Source: Campanula takesimana (lineage: Eukaryota; Streptophyta; Magnoliopsida; Asterales; Campanulaceae). From it: a stretch of DNA of 64,000 bases. The position numbers were made by a program, and so were the translations under genes. This document shows positions 1 through 9,727 of this stretch, in pieces. The first letter of the stretch is position 1, and each line of letters opens with the position of its first letter. The stretch lies in contig JAOWBW010000379.1 of the NCBI GenBank assembly GCA_026119855.1, forward strand, positions 765,301-829,300, read 5' to 3'. The notes beneath the pieces are model-generated. The model had not been told where the DNA came from, searched no databases, and saw nothing but the letters and a program-made list of their open reading frames with translations.

Positions 1-4
1 TGTA

Positions 5-85
5 TACTCCCTCCGTCTCAAAATAATTTCCCAATTGGCTTGATCATCAAGGGTAAATTTTTTTTTTTTTGGGACAGAAGGAGCA
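5..85. mobile_element. Short Stowaway-like MITE
   Basis: The left end reads TACTCCCTCCGTCTCAAAA and the right end, on the other strand, TGCTCCTTCTGTCCCAAAA, so the two ends form imperfect terminal inverted repeats around a core of only about 40 bases with a T-run. The CTCCCTCCGTCC-type end is the common plant Mariner/Stowaway MITE signature. It carries no coding sequence. Confidence 0.6.
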
Positions 86-784
86 TGTAAGTAAAAACAT
101 AAACTAAACTATCATTGAAATTTAAATAGACTAAATCTCAAATCTTGGAATAGATAGCTTCATAAAACTAAGTTATAGTTAATAACTATGAGATTTTTCT
201 GATTTAACTCCCTTCAGTAACGCCAAGCTCTCCGTGAAAGATTTTACTTACAAATTTTTATAATGTTTTCATGTGGATGTAGTTAAAGTTAATATTTTTG
301 CTTTTGATTTCAACTATGTATACACCTGGCCTTCTTTCTAGATATTATATCATCTAATCTAATGTGATGCCTATTTTCTTTCTTGACTGTGGGGTTGAAG
401 GTGCAGTGACACACATTTCCTCTGCATTTCCTTCTCTTCAAGACGTGTACTGTGAACAAGTCCGAGTGTTCATTATCAGAAAAAAAAGATGTGTTGGTTA
501 ATTAACTCATTTGTTTTTTGTGACATTTATGTAAGTTTAGCTTTTTGTAATTTATATATACTTATGAAAAATGTGAATCTGATTAATTCATATTTTGTTC
601 AGAGACATTTATGTATGTTTGCACATATGTTGATTTCTTTGTGTATAGAATAATGATCATGATTTGGTGTTGAGATTGAGTTTTGATACCTTACAATTTT
701 GAGTTCCTACTTGTTTTTTGCTGTAACTATGGATTAGTATTCTTTGTAGTTTCTAATAAATGTCTTGTAATTTTTTTGGTGCAG

Positions 785-901
785 TTTGTCTATACAAATC
801 GAATCAAGAGTTATTCTTCGAGTAAAATGCAGATTTTTCGTCATAGTTGGGCAGAATACTTGTACAACCGATTTATTAAGAAGAAGCTGGCACTGAAGTA
901 G
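785..901 (+). pseudogene. Last exon of a CACTA-borne Ulp1-type protease gene
   Basis: The exon follows a good acceptor (T-rich tract then GGTGCAG) and encodes 38 residues before TAG. The match to the exon at 14985-15101 on the other strand covers length, acceptor and stop position, with shared residues such as HTNRIK/YTNRIK and YLYNRF. The W-x2-YLYNRF pattern resembles the C-terminal helix after the catalytic Cys of C48 (Ulp1/SENP) cysteine proteases in plant transposons. That assignment is an inference; the conserved exon structure is seen directly. The rest of the gene lies outside the window. Confidence 0.5.
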
Positions 902-1159
902 TAGAAAATAGGTATTACAAAGTATTTTATAGTTCTAACTATTGTTGAGATCCTTGATCGAGAACAAAGATCTTCAAATTTTGTTAGTTCATAACTCATG
1001 TGGATGATTGTAAAAATTATTATTCGTTTATGTAATGAAATGTTTATTGTTATTGTTGAATGAAATGTTTGTTAGTTAATATTAATTTTCATTTATTCAA
1101 TTTCATGGTTATAATTTATATAAAAATAGGTGCAGCAGGGACAAAAAATGAAAAAAAAA

Positions 1160-1400
1160 ATATATATAGCCTTAGATAGCGCTTTTTATGCGCTATCTAT
1201 GTTAGCTTGCATTTTTTTTAAAAAAGCACTTAGATAGCGCATAAAAAAGCGCTATGCAAGTTGAATTCTGAAAAACGCTATGTTAGATCCTTCGCTTAGA
1301 TAGCGCATACATAAAAAACGCTATTTTACCTTGCATAGCGGTCGCTTGCATAGCGATCGCTTACATAGCGCTTTTATGCGATATCTAAGCCCAAAAATAA
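1160..1400. repeat. CACTA-1 subterminal palindromic repeat array
   Basis: About a dozen short units built on TAGCGC, a 4-8 bp AT spacer and GCGCTA, for example TAGATAGCGC followed by GCGCTATGCAAG. Units are joined by CTTAGATAGCG or TTGCATAGCG words. The same words fill both ends of CACTA-2. In En/Spm-type elements such arrays are the binding sites of the TnpA-type protein and are needed for transposition. Many units are themselves inverted repeats, so each could form a small hairpin. Confidence 0.75.
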
Positions 1401-1585
1401 GCACTTTTATGCGCTTTTATAAACTAACAAGAGTTTAATCTTTCAAACAACCTCAATTGCCCTTCCCCACAATTCAGAAGAAAATAATTTATACCCTATG
1501 ATCTGATAACAACTATAATCATATGTTTCATAAATGAAATCTTGATAGATCCAAACAGAAAAAATAATGAACTGAAAATACTCAC

Positions 1586-1737
1586 AGAGAACTTCATGAG
1601 CAGTTATCCGTTTTTTGGGGTCTCTAACAAGCATTTTCTTAACCAAGTCTTTGCACTTTCAGAGATACTAGGCCATGGATCCGAAGCAAAGTCTAGAGCA
1701 CCATGCAAAACCTCCTCAAAAATATCATGCTCAGATT
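1586..1737 (-). pseudogene. Calcium-dependent protein kinase (CDPK) exon fragment
   Basis: The minus strand encodes a stretch of the C-lobe of a CDPK kinase domain, including SEHDIFEEVLHGALDF and, after a frame change, VRDPKKRITAHEVL. The exon is flanked by an acceptor (TTAATTCAG) and a donor (CTCT|GTGAG) in the expected places, so genomic DNA rather than a cDNA was copied. One base is missing between SAK and the LVKKM codons, which shifts the frame, and no other exon of the kinase is nearby. It is a dead gene fragment lying downstream of the VAC14 fragment in the same orientation. CDPKs are Ca2+-activated Ser/Thr kinases; which member this derives from cannot be said. Confidence 0.8.
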
Positions 1738-1810
1738 CTGAATTAAGATAGCCCAAAGAATGAGTGAGAAATATCCTCTCCTTTTAAGTATCAGAACAAA
1801 TGTAACAATG

Positions 1811-1879
1811 TACTCCTCTGTCCCAAAATGAATCTCCGAATTTGCTCTTGATCAAGAGGGAATTCGGACATTCATTTTG
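1811..1879. mobile_element. Short MITE-like inverted repeat
   Basis: TACTCCTCTGTCCCAAAATGAA at the left pairs imperfectly with a CATTCATTTTG right end, and the core CTCTTGATCAAGAG is itself a palindrome. It is a small, degenerate relative of the other CTCC-type elements in the window. Confidence 0.45.
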
Positions 1880-1950
1880 TAATACCTATTTTGTACTACT
1901 TCCCTGCCATCTTCTCCTTAATTATCCTGAAAAATCTGCATTCCAAAACA
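1880..1950 (-). pseudogene. Scrap of the CACTA Ulp1 last exon and its 3' side
   Basis: TAATACCTATTTTGTACTAC followed by TTCCCTGCCATCTTC matches the sequence around the stop codon of the CACTA-2 Ulp1 last exon (about 14968-15005) almost base for base. A further GAAAAATCTGCATT word matches the middle of that exon after an internal deletion. It is a third, badly damaged copy of the same exon, adjacent to the MITE, and shows that more CACTA material once lay among the host-gene fragments. Confidence 0.55.
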
Positions 1951-2018
1951 GAAAGCACGAGGACACTTTGACTTGGGTGAAGCTTATGAATCTCTAATAA
2001 TAAATTCATCATTTATAT

Positions 2019-2085
2019 TACTCCCTCTATTCCTAAATGAGTGTCCCTTAAAATGAAATTTGGACATTCATTTAGGGACATAGGT
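2019..2085. mobile_element. Short MITE-like inverted repeat
   Basis: TACTCCCTCTATTCCTAAATGA at the left is mirrored by TCATTTAGGGACATAGGTA at the right; internal TGTCC/GGACA words also pair. About 67 bp, non-coding. Confidence 0.5.
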
Positions 2086-2559
2086 AGTCTAAGAATTTAA
2101 AGCCAGTGCAGGCGTGGGTGTAAAAGATTATACTAATACAGACAAGAGAAAATGCCAGTTTTTAATTTTGGTGTTCATGAACCCCCGCCTAAACTCACAG
2201 AATGTGTTATTAAGACAGTAAGTCAACTAGAACATGGTGACTAAAGATAAATCTTATTGATCCCCACTTACCTCTGGTCGATGTCTATTAAGAAGGGTTG
2301 AAATCCAGTGCAATGCTTCAATCCGAGTAGCCTCATATTCACTAGACAACTGCCTGTATAACAAAAGAAACTCACATTTAACAACCAAATATGCATCCCA
2401 TATCCTTCAAGTTTAGGTTTTCCTAGACATCAAAACTTTGATTGGAGTTGCCCAAAAGAAACACACTTAGAACAGAGAAACAAAAAATCTTCTTATGGTT
2501 AATGTAGTTTTTAATCTTGCAGCTTTAAGACTAGATCCTTATTCTAGGGTAAGCGAAAT

Positions 2560-2671
2560 ACACCTCCTTGCAATAAAGTAACAAAAACTTTCTAGTTTGG
2601 GATGTCCTTTTTCGGGTGGGACACCCAAAATAGAAATTTGTCCTATTTCGGTAGAGACGGAGGGAGTATTA
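2560..2671. mobile_element. Degenerate MITE, clear at one end
   Basis: The right end GAGACGGAGGGAGTA is the reverse complement of the usual TACTCCCTCCGTC MITE end; the left end is too degraded to fix. It lies where one VAC14 exon would be expected. Confidence 0.4.
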
Positions 2672-3339
2672 TAATTAACAATGTCTGATAGAAAGGCTAT
2701 GTAGATCAATGGTAGCCTAACAACCAGATACTCATTGGGAAATTTGTTTTCAAAATGGTCACCAGTTAGCATCAGCATCTCAAATGAACATAGATCACAC
2801 AGTCAGAGGGTATAGAAAGAACGGTGAACTTACAACTCTAATTTTGTCTTCCTTATAAGCTATGCAAGGCAATATAGCTCCTAGAATATCAGCATAATAA
2901 GGAACAAGCTGGTCTCCACCAAGTTTTACGAACTCGTATATCTGCATACACAAGAAGAAAATATCAAACTTGAATGCACCATCGAATTATTACTGAAAAA
3001 ACTAAGCAGTTATAGTTCATCATGGAAGTACGAGCGTTCCGATTCATGAACATGAAGCCCAATCCTTACCCATGTTATAGCTGTCAAGCGAGAAAATTTG
3101 TCCGGGGCAGTTACCCTGTGAACAAGTATTTCAGCCATGCGACCATAATCTACAGACTTCAAGAGTAGCACTGCTTGAGTCAGAAAATGGACAATAAAAT
3201 TTGCTTCTTTAAAAGACACGAACCTAAGATGTACTACAAGATTAAGCATAGCAGCTAAAAACAAGCGAGTTTCAGGATCATGTCAACAAATATAATCTCA
3301 CTACCCAGGTCGGAAATTATCACCAATATTTGATGAAAC

Positions 3340-3600
3340 TGTGAGACTAGGCACTACACGGCATAGAAAGAAGAAGACGACAGAGGAAACTATTTCCTTG
3401 ATATTATTGATATGAACTATAATACAATATATATACACTTGTGTAGTAGTAGAAGTTTAGGAAGGTTTAGAACTCTTCCTTAGCCTAAGATATGCTCTGC
3501 CTATGTACAATATAAATCCCTAATATATTTACAAATATCTATAGTAACAAGGATATTAACACAAGAAACGTATATTCTCATGATACTAGAATATACGTCT
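3340..3600. repeat. Possible LTR-like insertion in a VAC14 intron
   Basis: This AT-rich segment has GATATTATTGATATGAACTA, ACAATATATATACACTTG and several short direct repeats of AATATA, and gives this intron about twice the length of its neighbours. It resembles the transcribed end of small Copia LTRs, but I can find neither paired LTR ends nor a TSD, so the assignment is weak. Confidence 0.25.
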
Positions 3601-4635
3601 AATAGAAACCACTAATCATTCAAGTAGAAGTCTTACTGGGGAGTTCTTGATCTCTTGAAGAAACTCCGAAAGTGCTGAATCAGCTTGCTGCCTTATTTCA
3701 TGGCTGGAATCACTTAACATATTAAATAAACCTGGGATGCCAACATGTCAGTTCAGCTCATATAGTAGAATAACAAACGTGTACGAATCTACTAATTTTC
3801 AGCTAAGACACTTACCATCGAGGAAATCAGGAAGAAAACCAAGCATGTCGATATCCTGAACACTGTCTAACACTGTAATCCATCCCACTAAAAATTGGCG
3901 GACGTAAGGATTAAAGACATTCATACGCTCTCTCAATAGTGGTATAAATTCTTCAATGCTAAAAGAAAAACAATAGGTTGATGTAAGGTTATTTACTTAA
4001 ATCCAAATAAAATAAAGGCTTGCAATTCCATACCAACAGTTTTGAGCATGAGGATGAAGAAGGTTACCTGAATTGGTCACTCTCTGTGACAATGTCCTGT
4101 CCCGACAAACAAGTAAATGATTAGTTCACTTTTTACAAATGAATGGTAGCACATGTGGGTAAAGCTCATAAGAAAAATAAAAGAGAAAAGAAAAGGCAGA
4201 TGCTTCTACCTTCACAAGTCTATCTAAAAGATGTGCAGCACTTTGTACATTGGCATCTGAATCTGCTGAAAGCTTACACAACGCATCAAAGATTTGATTG
4301 AATAACACAATGAAGTCTCCCCTCACAACCTGCAAAGAGACACGACATGAGCCCAAAAAGTAAACACCAAAATGACCCATGTAATTAGTGTTTGATTTAT
4401 CCTCACCTTTGCAATGTTGTATAGAGCTTCACAAGCATAATAACGGACTCTGCTATCTTGGTCAGAGAAAGAATTTATTACTGGCGGAACAATTTGCTGG
4501 CAAGTTGCAGGAAACAAGAGATAACTAGAGTGAGAGAGATGCGCTTTCGTAAAATAGCAAAACTGGCCTTAACAGCATCCAACTGTCTCATACATAAGCA
4601 CCTTTCCTCTAAGACAAATTAAAGGACCTAACAAA

Positions 4636-5189
4636 TGTTTTGATGAAAAAACAATAAGAACTAAATTGTGCAAAAAGTGTTTAGTCTATGGATTAAAATG
4701 GAAGGTACTTTGGAATATAATTATTTGAATGGAAATGAGGATGACACAATGATGTATACGAGGAAATTCCTTGAGAGAATGCTCTCGCCGGCACAAAACC
4801 TCGGGAGGTGTTTCCGAGCACCTACCACCCCACAACGATTGTATTGATGATTGGAGTTATAAATGAAGCTATGGCGGATTACAATGATGGATCAGTGAGT
4901 GTGTGTCGAGTGCCGCCTTTAGCTTTGCTTAAATAATAAAAATATAACGAGATAAGCCTAGCTTAACTAACTAAGCTATTAATTCGGATCCTATCTTCAT
5001 ATGACCAAGTCTTTGTTGATGTTGATAGGAGTTTTCTTAGGTCTTTAACCGTCACATGTTTAATCTGCATAAACGATTATGAATAACACAATAAATAAAT
5101 AAACCAAAAAATATTTACTTACAGTGAGCCGTTATTATCAGGATGTCACTATCTTCCAGGACGTCGTCATGTGAATTTTACCCATAACA
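4636..5189 (-). repeat. 3' LTR of the Tat element
   Basis: 554 bp, TGTTATGGGT to CAAAACA in the element's sense. It is complete and uninterrupted, unlike its partner. It keeps an 11-bp TTCGGATCCTA-type segment that is missing from the other LTR near 20300. Confidence 0.9.
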
Positions 5190-5203
5190 ATTGCCCCCAA
5201 ACT
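5190..5203 (-). other. Polypurine tract of the Tat element
   Basis: In the element's sense the sequence reads GTTTGGGGGCAAT directly before the LTR start TGTTATGGGT. A G-run next to the 3' LTR is the expected primer for plus-strand DNA synthesis. Confidence 0.75.
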
Positions 5204-5468
5204 TACTTTTTACAGTGGTTAAAAGATAAGTTTCCACACACTTCTACCGGGTTCATGAATCTCCGACGGTTGAGTTGATTAGACGTGTTAGAGTAGAGTC
5301 CTAGGGAAATGAACACGTTTGCTAGTTTCAAGGAATTTGGACGGTTAGGGTTAATAAAGAGGTTTTTCTTCTTTCTTCTTCACAGCTCTCTATTTTCTCT
5401 CTCTACGGTGAAGAACTTGAGGTAAAAATTTCTTCTTCCTTTTCCTTCCTGCTTTCGATTTTCTTACC

Positions 5469-7112
5469 ATGGGAAAAACAAAGTGGTCCAAGTCTAAGGA
5501 TTTGGTCCCTAGTCCTTCGTGTCAAGGCAATAATATAGGATCTGACAACTTCATTTGTGAGGTTCTGTTAGCCAACCCTGATAGTGAAGTTTGTGTTTTT
5601 AACAATTCCCAAATTGAGCTCTTCAAAAGTCATCAATGTCTGCCGGAGTCCTCTGTTTTTCGTTCGTTCGATGTTTCTTTGAAAGTTGATTATGTGTCTC
5701 CTTCTTGGATTACTTTTTATGAATATCCTTTTACCTTAGGGTTCACTTATCCCTTTCCCCCACTCGTGTCTGATTTCTTCAAAATGACCCAGTTAACATA
5801 CGTCCAGTTAATGCCTATGGTATGGCGAGTTTTTTCTTGCGTCTTGAGTGTAAACCAGGAGCACAATTTAGGAATAGGTTTGAATGAACTGGCTTTAGTG
5901 TATGATTTGCAATCTTTTGGTTCCAAACGTTATTTACTAAAAACAAAGGTTGGTGTTGACTCAGCATTTTTTGAAAGTTTCTGTAAATGACCGAGGTTGG
6001 AAGGGTCGATACTTTTTGGTTGAGAGGGAATCCTTAGGCTGTGACGATAGTGTCCTATGGAGATGGAACAGGGGAGGTAAATATCATTTTCTTGAATTTT
6101 TTATTTGTTTCTTAACTGAACATGTAATTTTCCATTTTCTGGGTTTGCAGATATCAAGTGGGCGGAGCTATTTCCACCAACGGAATACTCAAAGAGGAAA
6201 TTGGATGCTTTGAGAGATCTTTCTGTTGAGGACAGATCCTTCAAGGTCCCAGCAATTGGAGCTTTTCGTCTTCCCAGCCAGGAGTTGTCTTCTTTCAAGA
6301 TGTCGACATGTAAGATTTTTGCTTGAGATTTTGCCTGGAATGTTTCCTTTTCGTTGAATCCTAAATTGATTCATCTTCCTGTGTAGTTTCAAAGAGTGGA
6401 CAAGGTTTCTCTCTCAAAGATTTGGAGAATTTTGTTGGAATGAGCTCTAAGCCACCGGTCAAACCAAAAATGGAAGTTGCAGCGTCAGTGGGTTCCAGGT
6501 TGAAGAAAAGGAAGAACGAGGAGAAAGAGATTGTGGAGGTTGGAGCTCTTGAAGACTTGGAAGTGGAGGATATTAAGAAGAAATTTTTTGCTGTTGCTTC
6601 TGATGTAAGTCCTGCAAGATTTTCATATTGATTTGCAATATTGAATATTTTTAAGATTACTAACCGATTAGCTTTTGCAGGCATTTGGAGCTATGGAGTC
6701 CAAAGTTGTCATTTTGGATGAGACCAATAACAAGCTACTGATGGAGTTATTGCAATTAAAGAAGCACATTACTTTGGAGAAAGAAGAAATGCAGAAGAAG
6801 ATTCAAGGCCTGAATGATGAGGTTGCTAGCTTGATGAAAGGAATGTCGTCCATCCAAGATGTCCACTTGCAGGAGATTGAAGACATAAAAAGTGCTCTGA
6901 TGAAATCTATAGCTGTTAGCATGGTGGAAATTAAGATTCAAATGATGGAGGATTTCTCAAATGGCAAGCACATAGAGTGGGACATTGAGCAGCAGCGCAT
7001 CCTCATAAAGGGATTGACTGGAGAAGGAATGGAAGCAGAAGAGGTGTCGTCGGCTACAAAGGCCGATGACAAGAAGGAAGATGGAGCACCACCAGCGGCG
7101 GAAGTCAATTAA
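5469..7112 (+). pseudogene. Antisense additional gene of the Tat element, four exons, one frameshift
   Basis: This gene runs opposite to gag-pol, between integrase and the 3' LTR, where Tat-lineage elements often carry an antisense extra ORF of unknown function. Exons 5469-6076, 6151-6309, 6387-6604 and 6681-7112 have GT/AG introns of about 75 bp and join in phase. The start is ATGGGAAAAACAAAG after a pyrimidine-rich leader. The N-terminal half is globular-looking with a W-K-x-R-(Y/F)-F-x-V pattern around GWKGRYFLVE. The middle is Lys/Glu-rich with a basic KKRK stretch. The last exon is predicted coiled coil and ends Ala/Glu-rich. In exon 1 the reading frame ends at TGA (5988-5990); removing one T of the six at about 5969-5974 keeps it open into WNRG at the exon end. 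I infer a one-base slip, so the copy is probably dead. Confidence 0.7.
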
Positions 7113-8090
7113 AGTAGTTTTCAATGTGGTTTTTTTTTTTTTTTTTTTGAACAATGTTTTATTGGGCTGTGTCCCAGGAAAGTTGTAAAGACAATTTCAT
7201 GGTTTTTGTTTGGTTTGTAATGGTAAAGTATGGAGTTGGTTCCATACTTTAAGTTTCTCGGATATTTTGAACAAGTTTAGACTAGGTATTTCGTGGGTTC
7301 TTTGAATGGAATAGAATGAAATGTTTTAAGGTTTCTAAGTTATGTTGCCTTCTTGCGTAGGATGTTTAAATCCTTTGCACAACTTTTTGTTTGGCATGCC
7401 ATACCAATAAACCTTCGTGCTTAGATAACATGTAAATGTTATAACCAATTGATCAAAGCTTTAGATTAGTATTTGACTAAGTGAAAATGGGGGTGCGTAC
7501 ATATTAACATACGTGCCCATTTCACACCTTAATCAACACTAATGTCGTGCGCTCCAGGCGAAGGTGTATAAACCTTAATAGAGACGAAATAAAGTAATTT
7601 CTTTAAACCTTTGAAGGGATTTGAATACCTTAAACTTGAGATGAGATGGCCAGTCTAAATAAAAAACTATTGTTTTATGAATTTTGAAAAAACTTTAGTT
7701 CATAATAAGACTTTGAAAATATCTCAAGTGATATTATTTTTATTGAAAAACTTATGCATCTTGTAGAATGAAAATCATTCATAAAGCAAAGGTAGATTCA
7801 TACCTGATCAGTTTTACTCAGATGTCATCTTGTAGGAGGATGTCAACATCTTGATTATTCCATTGTCTTATCCATGCGTACTTGTTGTCTTGACTTAATA
7901 AATCTTCCTTAGTCTCCTTGCAAGACAATAACATGTTAGGGATGGGTGTTAGCTTAGCTAACACCGCTCCGATGCTTAAGTTAGTAATGGTTCGAAAAAA
8001 TATAGATAAATTTGAAATAACATAAAGTAAATAAAGCAAAACTAATTCGTACCTGTTTTCTTGATTTAAACGAATGAACTATAACTTACA
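7113..8090. other. Non-coding spacer between the antisense gene and integrase
   Basis: AT-rich sequence without a convincing reading frame. It begins with a T18-type run just after the antisense gene stop, and holds the 3' untranslated sequence of that gene on one strand and of pol on the other. Nothing else is recognised. Confidence 0.5.
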
Positions 8091-8099
8091 TAAAGTATG

Positions 8100-9183
8100 T
8101 TTTGAGATGAATAGTGTTCCAACTTCTTGGGATCTTGACGCCATCTGGAGTAGAAAGCCAATAAGATCCTTTCCCTACTTCTGCATCTACTAAGTATGGA
8201 CCTTCCCATTTCAGAGTTAATTTCCCAGCGTTGAGTTCTCTTGTGTTCTAGAAAACTTTGCGTAATACCAAGTCACCAACTTGAAACCTTCTTACTCTGA
8301 CATTCTTGTTGTATGATCGTGCAATGCTCTGTTGATAGGCTGCTATCCTGATCCTTGCTAGGTCCTTTAGTTCTTCAGTAGTATCCTGATCATGAGATAG
8401 GTTGATGTCGTTCTGTTCAGATGTCAACAACCCATATCTTGTTGTTGGGACGATGACTTCTGCAGGGATGACGGCTTCTGCTCCAAATACCAGGGAGTAT
8501 GGTGTCTGTCCTGTTGCATTCTTTGGTGTGGTCTTGTCCGCCCATAAAACTAATGGAAGTTCCTCAGCCCAGCGTCCTTTTTTCTGATCTAGTCTCTTCT
8601 TTAAGTTGTTGATTATAATTTTGTTTCTTGACTCTGCTTGTCCATTGGCTTGAGGATGTACAGGAGAAGATGTCACCATCTTAACTCCCCAGCTAGTCAA
8701 GAAATCTGTTGTCTTCTTGCTGATGAACTGGGAACCATTATCACAGATTATCTCTGAAGGAATGCCAAACCTGCTGAAGATGTTCCTTTTGATGAAGGAG
8801 ATGACTTCTTTGTCACGGACTTGGACGTATGCTTCCGCTTCTACCCATTTGGAAAAATAATCAGTCATAGCGAGCATGAATACCTTCCCTCCTGGTGCTT
8901 TAGGCAATTTACCCACGATGTCTATTCCCCACGTCATAAATGGCCAAGGGGAGAGAATAGGATGACGCATTGCTGCTGGTTGGTGCAAGATGTCGCCATG
9001 TTTCTGACACGAATCACACTTCCTGGCATATCCAGCAGCATCTTGACGCATTGTAGGCCAAAAATAACCCATTCTTAAAGTCTTGGTGTACAAGTTTCTG
9101 CCCCTAGAATGATTGCCACAAATTCCTTCATATATCTCTCTAAGAACTTCTTTAGATTTATCTGATTCTAGACATTTTAAATA
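8100..9183 (-). pseudogene. Tat element integrase
   Basis: The zinc-binding region is marked by CDSCQKHGD, with the catalytic core around MTWGIDIVGKLPKAPGGK, IICDNGSQF and PQANGQAESRNK, giving the D, D and E of the DDE centre. The C-terminal part continues past 8248 as NAGKLTLKWEGPYLV and SWNTIHLK. There is no chromodomain, as expected for Tat. An in-frame TAG sits after VLRKVF (about 8248-8250), where CAG (Gln) is the likely ancestor. Another stop (TAA) lies upstream near 9203 after LFKKSF, so the chain is broken. Integrase inserts the cDNA into the chromosome. Confidence 0.85.
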
Positions 9184-9720
9184 TGGACTGCAAAAGATTT
9201 CTTAAATAATACATTGTCAATTATCAGATATCTTGAATTTCTTACTCTGGATGCTCTGAAACTCTTTTCATCAGTTGGTATGGTTCCATCTTGAAAATAC
9301 TTTATGATTGGAGTGGTCCAAGAAGTTTCTGTTTGACTGTCTTGAACTTCTTGGATATCATCATCTATGCTTAAAAGCTCTAACTTTTCCAGGGCAGGGA
9401 TGTTGACATGAATGATTGGAATATTGGTTTGAGAGGCACTTTTGAAGGCTGATCCTAGGTTAGCAAGGGCATCTGCTTGAGTATTTTCCTCTCTAGGTAC
9501 CTATTCTAGGGAAAATCTTTTAAACTTGCTTGCCAGGATTTTCACGATCCCTAAGTATGACATCATCTTGGCATTTTTAGTTGCATAGGAACCATTGAAA
9601 TGATTAACCAATAATAATGAATCACAGTATAACTGAATCGCCTTGACATTGAGATCTAGAGCAACAGCCAGTCCTGCAATCAAAGCTTCATATTCTGCTT
9701 CATTGTTTGTTGCTTTAAAA
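9184..9720 (-). pseudogene. Second RNase H-like domain and linker of the Tat polyprotein
   Basis: The segment IAGLAVALDLNVKAIQLYCDSLLLVNHFNGSYA is preceded by a broken EYEALIAG-type reading and followed by VPREENTQADALANLGSA. This is the pattern of the additional archaeal-type RNase H domain found between RNase H and integrase in Tat elements. A TAG after KRFSLE (9507-9509) interrupts the frame; CAG is the probable original codon. The linker then leads to the integrase zinc finger. Confidence 0.7.
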
Positions 9721-9727
9721 TCACAGC

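Larger units (their letters stand above)
86..1400 (+). mobile_element. CACTA-1: right-end fragment of a CACTA (En/Spm) transposon
   Basis: This stretch is homologous, in inverted orientation, to the left end of CACTA-2 (14014-15206). In order it shows the last exon of a Ulp1-type gene, an AT-rich 3' region with matching AATGAAATGTTTATTG-type words, and an array of TAGCGC/GCGCTA subterminal repeats. The interior of the element must lie to the left of the window. The expected terminal CACTAGTG is not found after the array; similarity stops near 1398 within a GCCCAAAAATAAGCAC stretch, so the extreme end is lost or rearranged. The left limit is set only by the MITE and is uncertain. Confidence 0.6.
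2272..4496 (-). pseudogene. VAC14: Partial VAC14 homologue, eight exons, both ends missing
   Basis: VAC14 is the HEAT-repeat scaffold of the PIKfyve/Fab1-Fig4 complex that makes PtdIns(3,5)P2 on endosomes and vacuoles. Minus-strand exons at 4496-4407, 4329-4210, 4096-4068, 3958-3816, 3731-3637, 3156-3070, 2941-2834 and 2353-2272 each have AG/GT borders and join in consistent phase. They encode words highly conserved in plant VAC14, for example SFSDQDSRVRYYACEALYN, LSADSDANVQSAAHLLDR and SDSSHEIRQQADSALSEF. I saw no stop or frameshift inside these exons. The N-terminal exons, one exon between 2834 and 2353 (where a MITE end near 2640-2670 sits) and the whole C-terminal half are absent. The intron at 3157-3636 holds extra sequence. 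It cannot encode a normal protein and is best read as a captured or duplicated genomic fragment. Confidence 0.85.

Noticed and set aside
1381..1440. A perfect CACTA terminus for CACTA-1
   Set aside because: The subterminal array is clear but no CACTAGTG end follows; calling an exact end would be guesswork.
1443..1751. A complete protein kinase gene on the minus strand
   Set aside because: Only one exon of a CDPK is present and it has a one-base deletion; no other kinase exon lies within reach.
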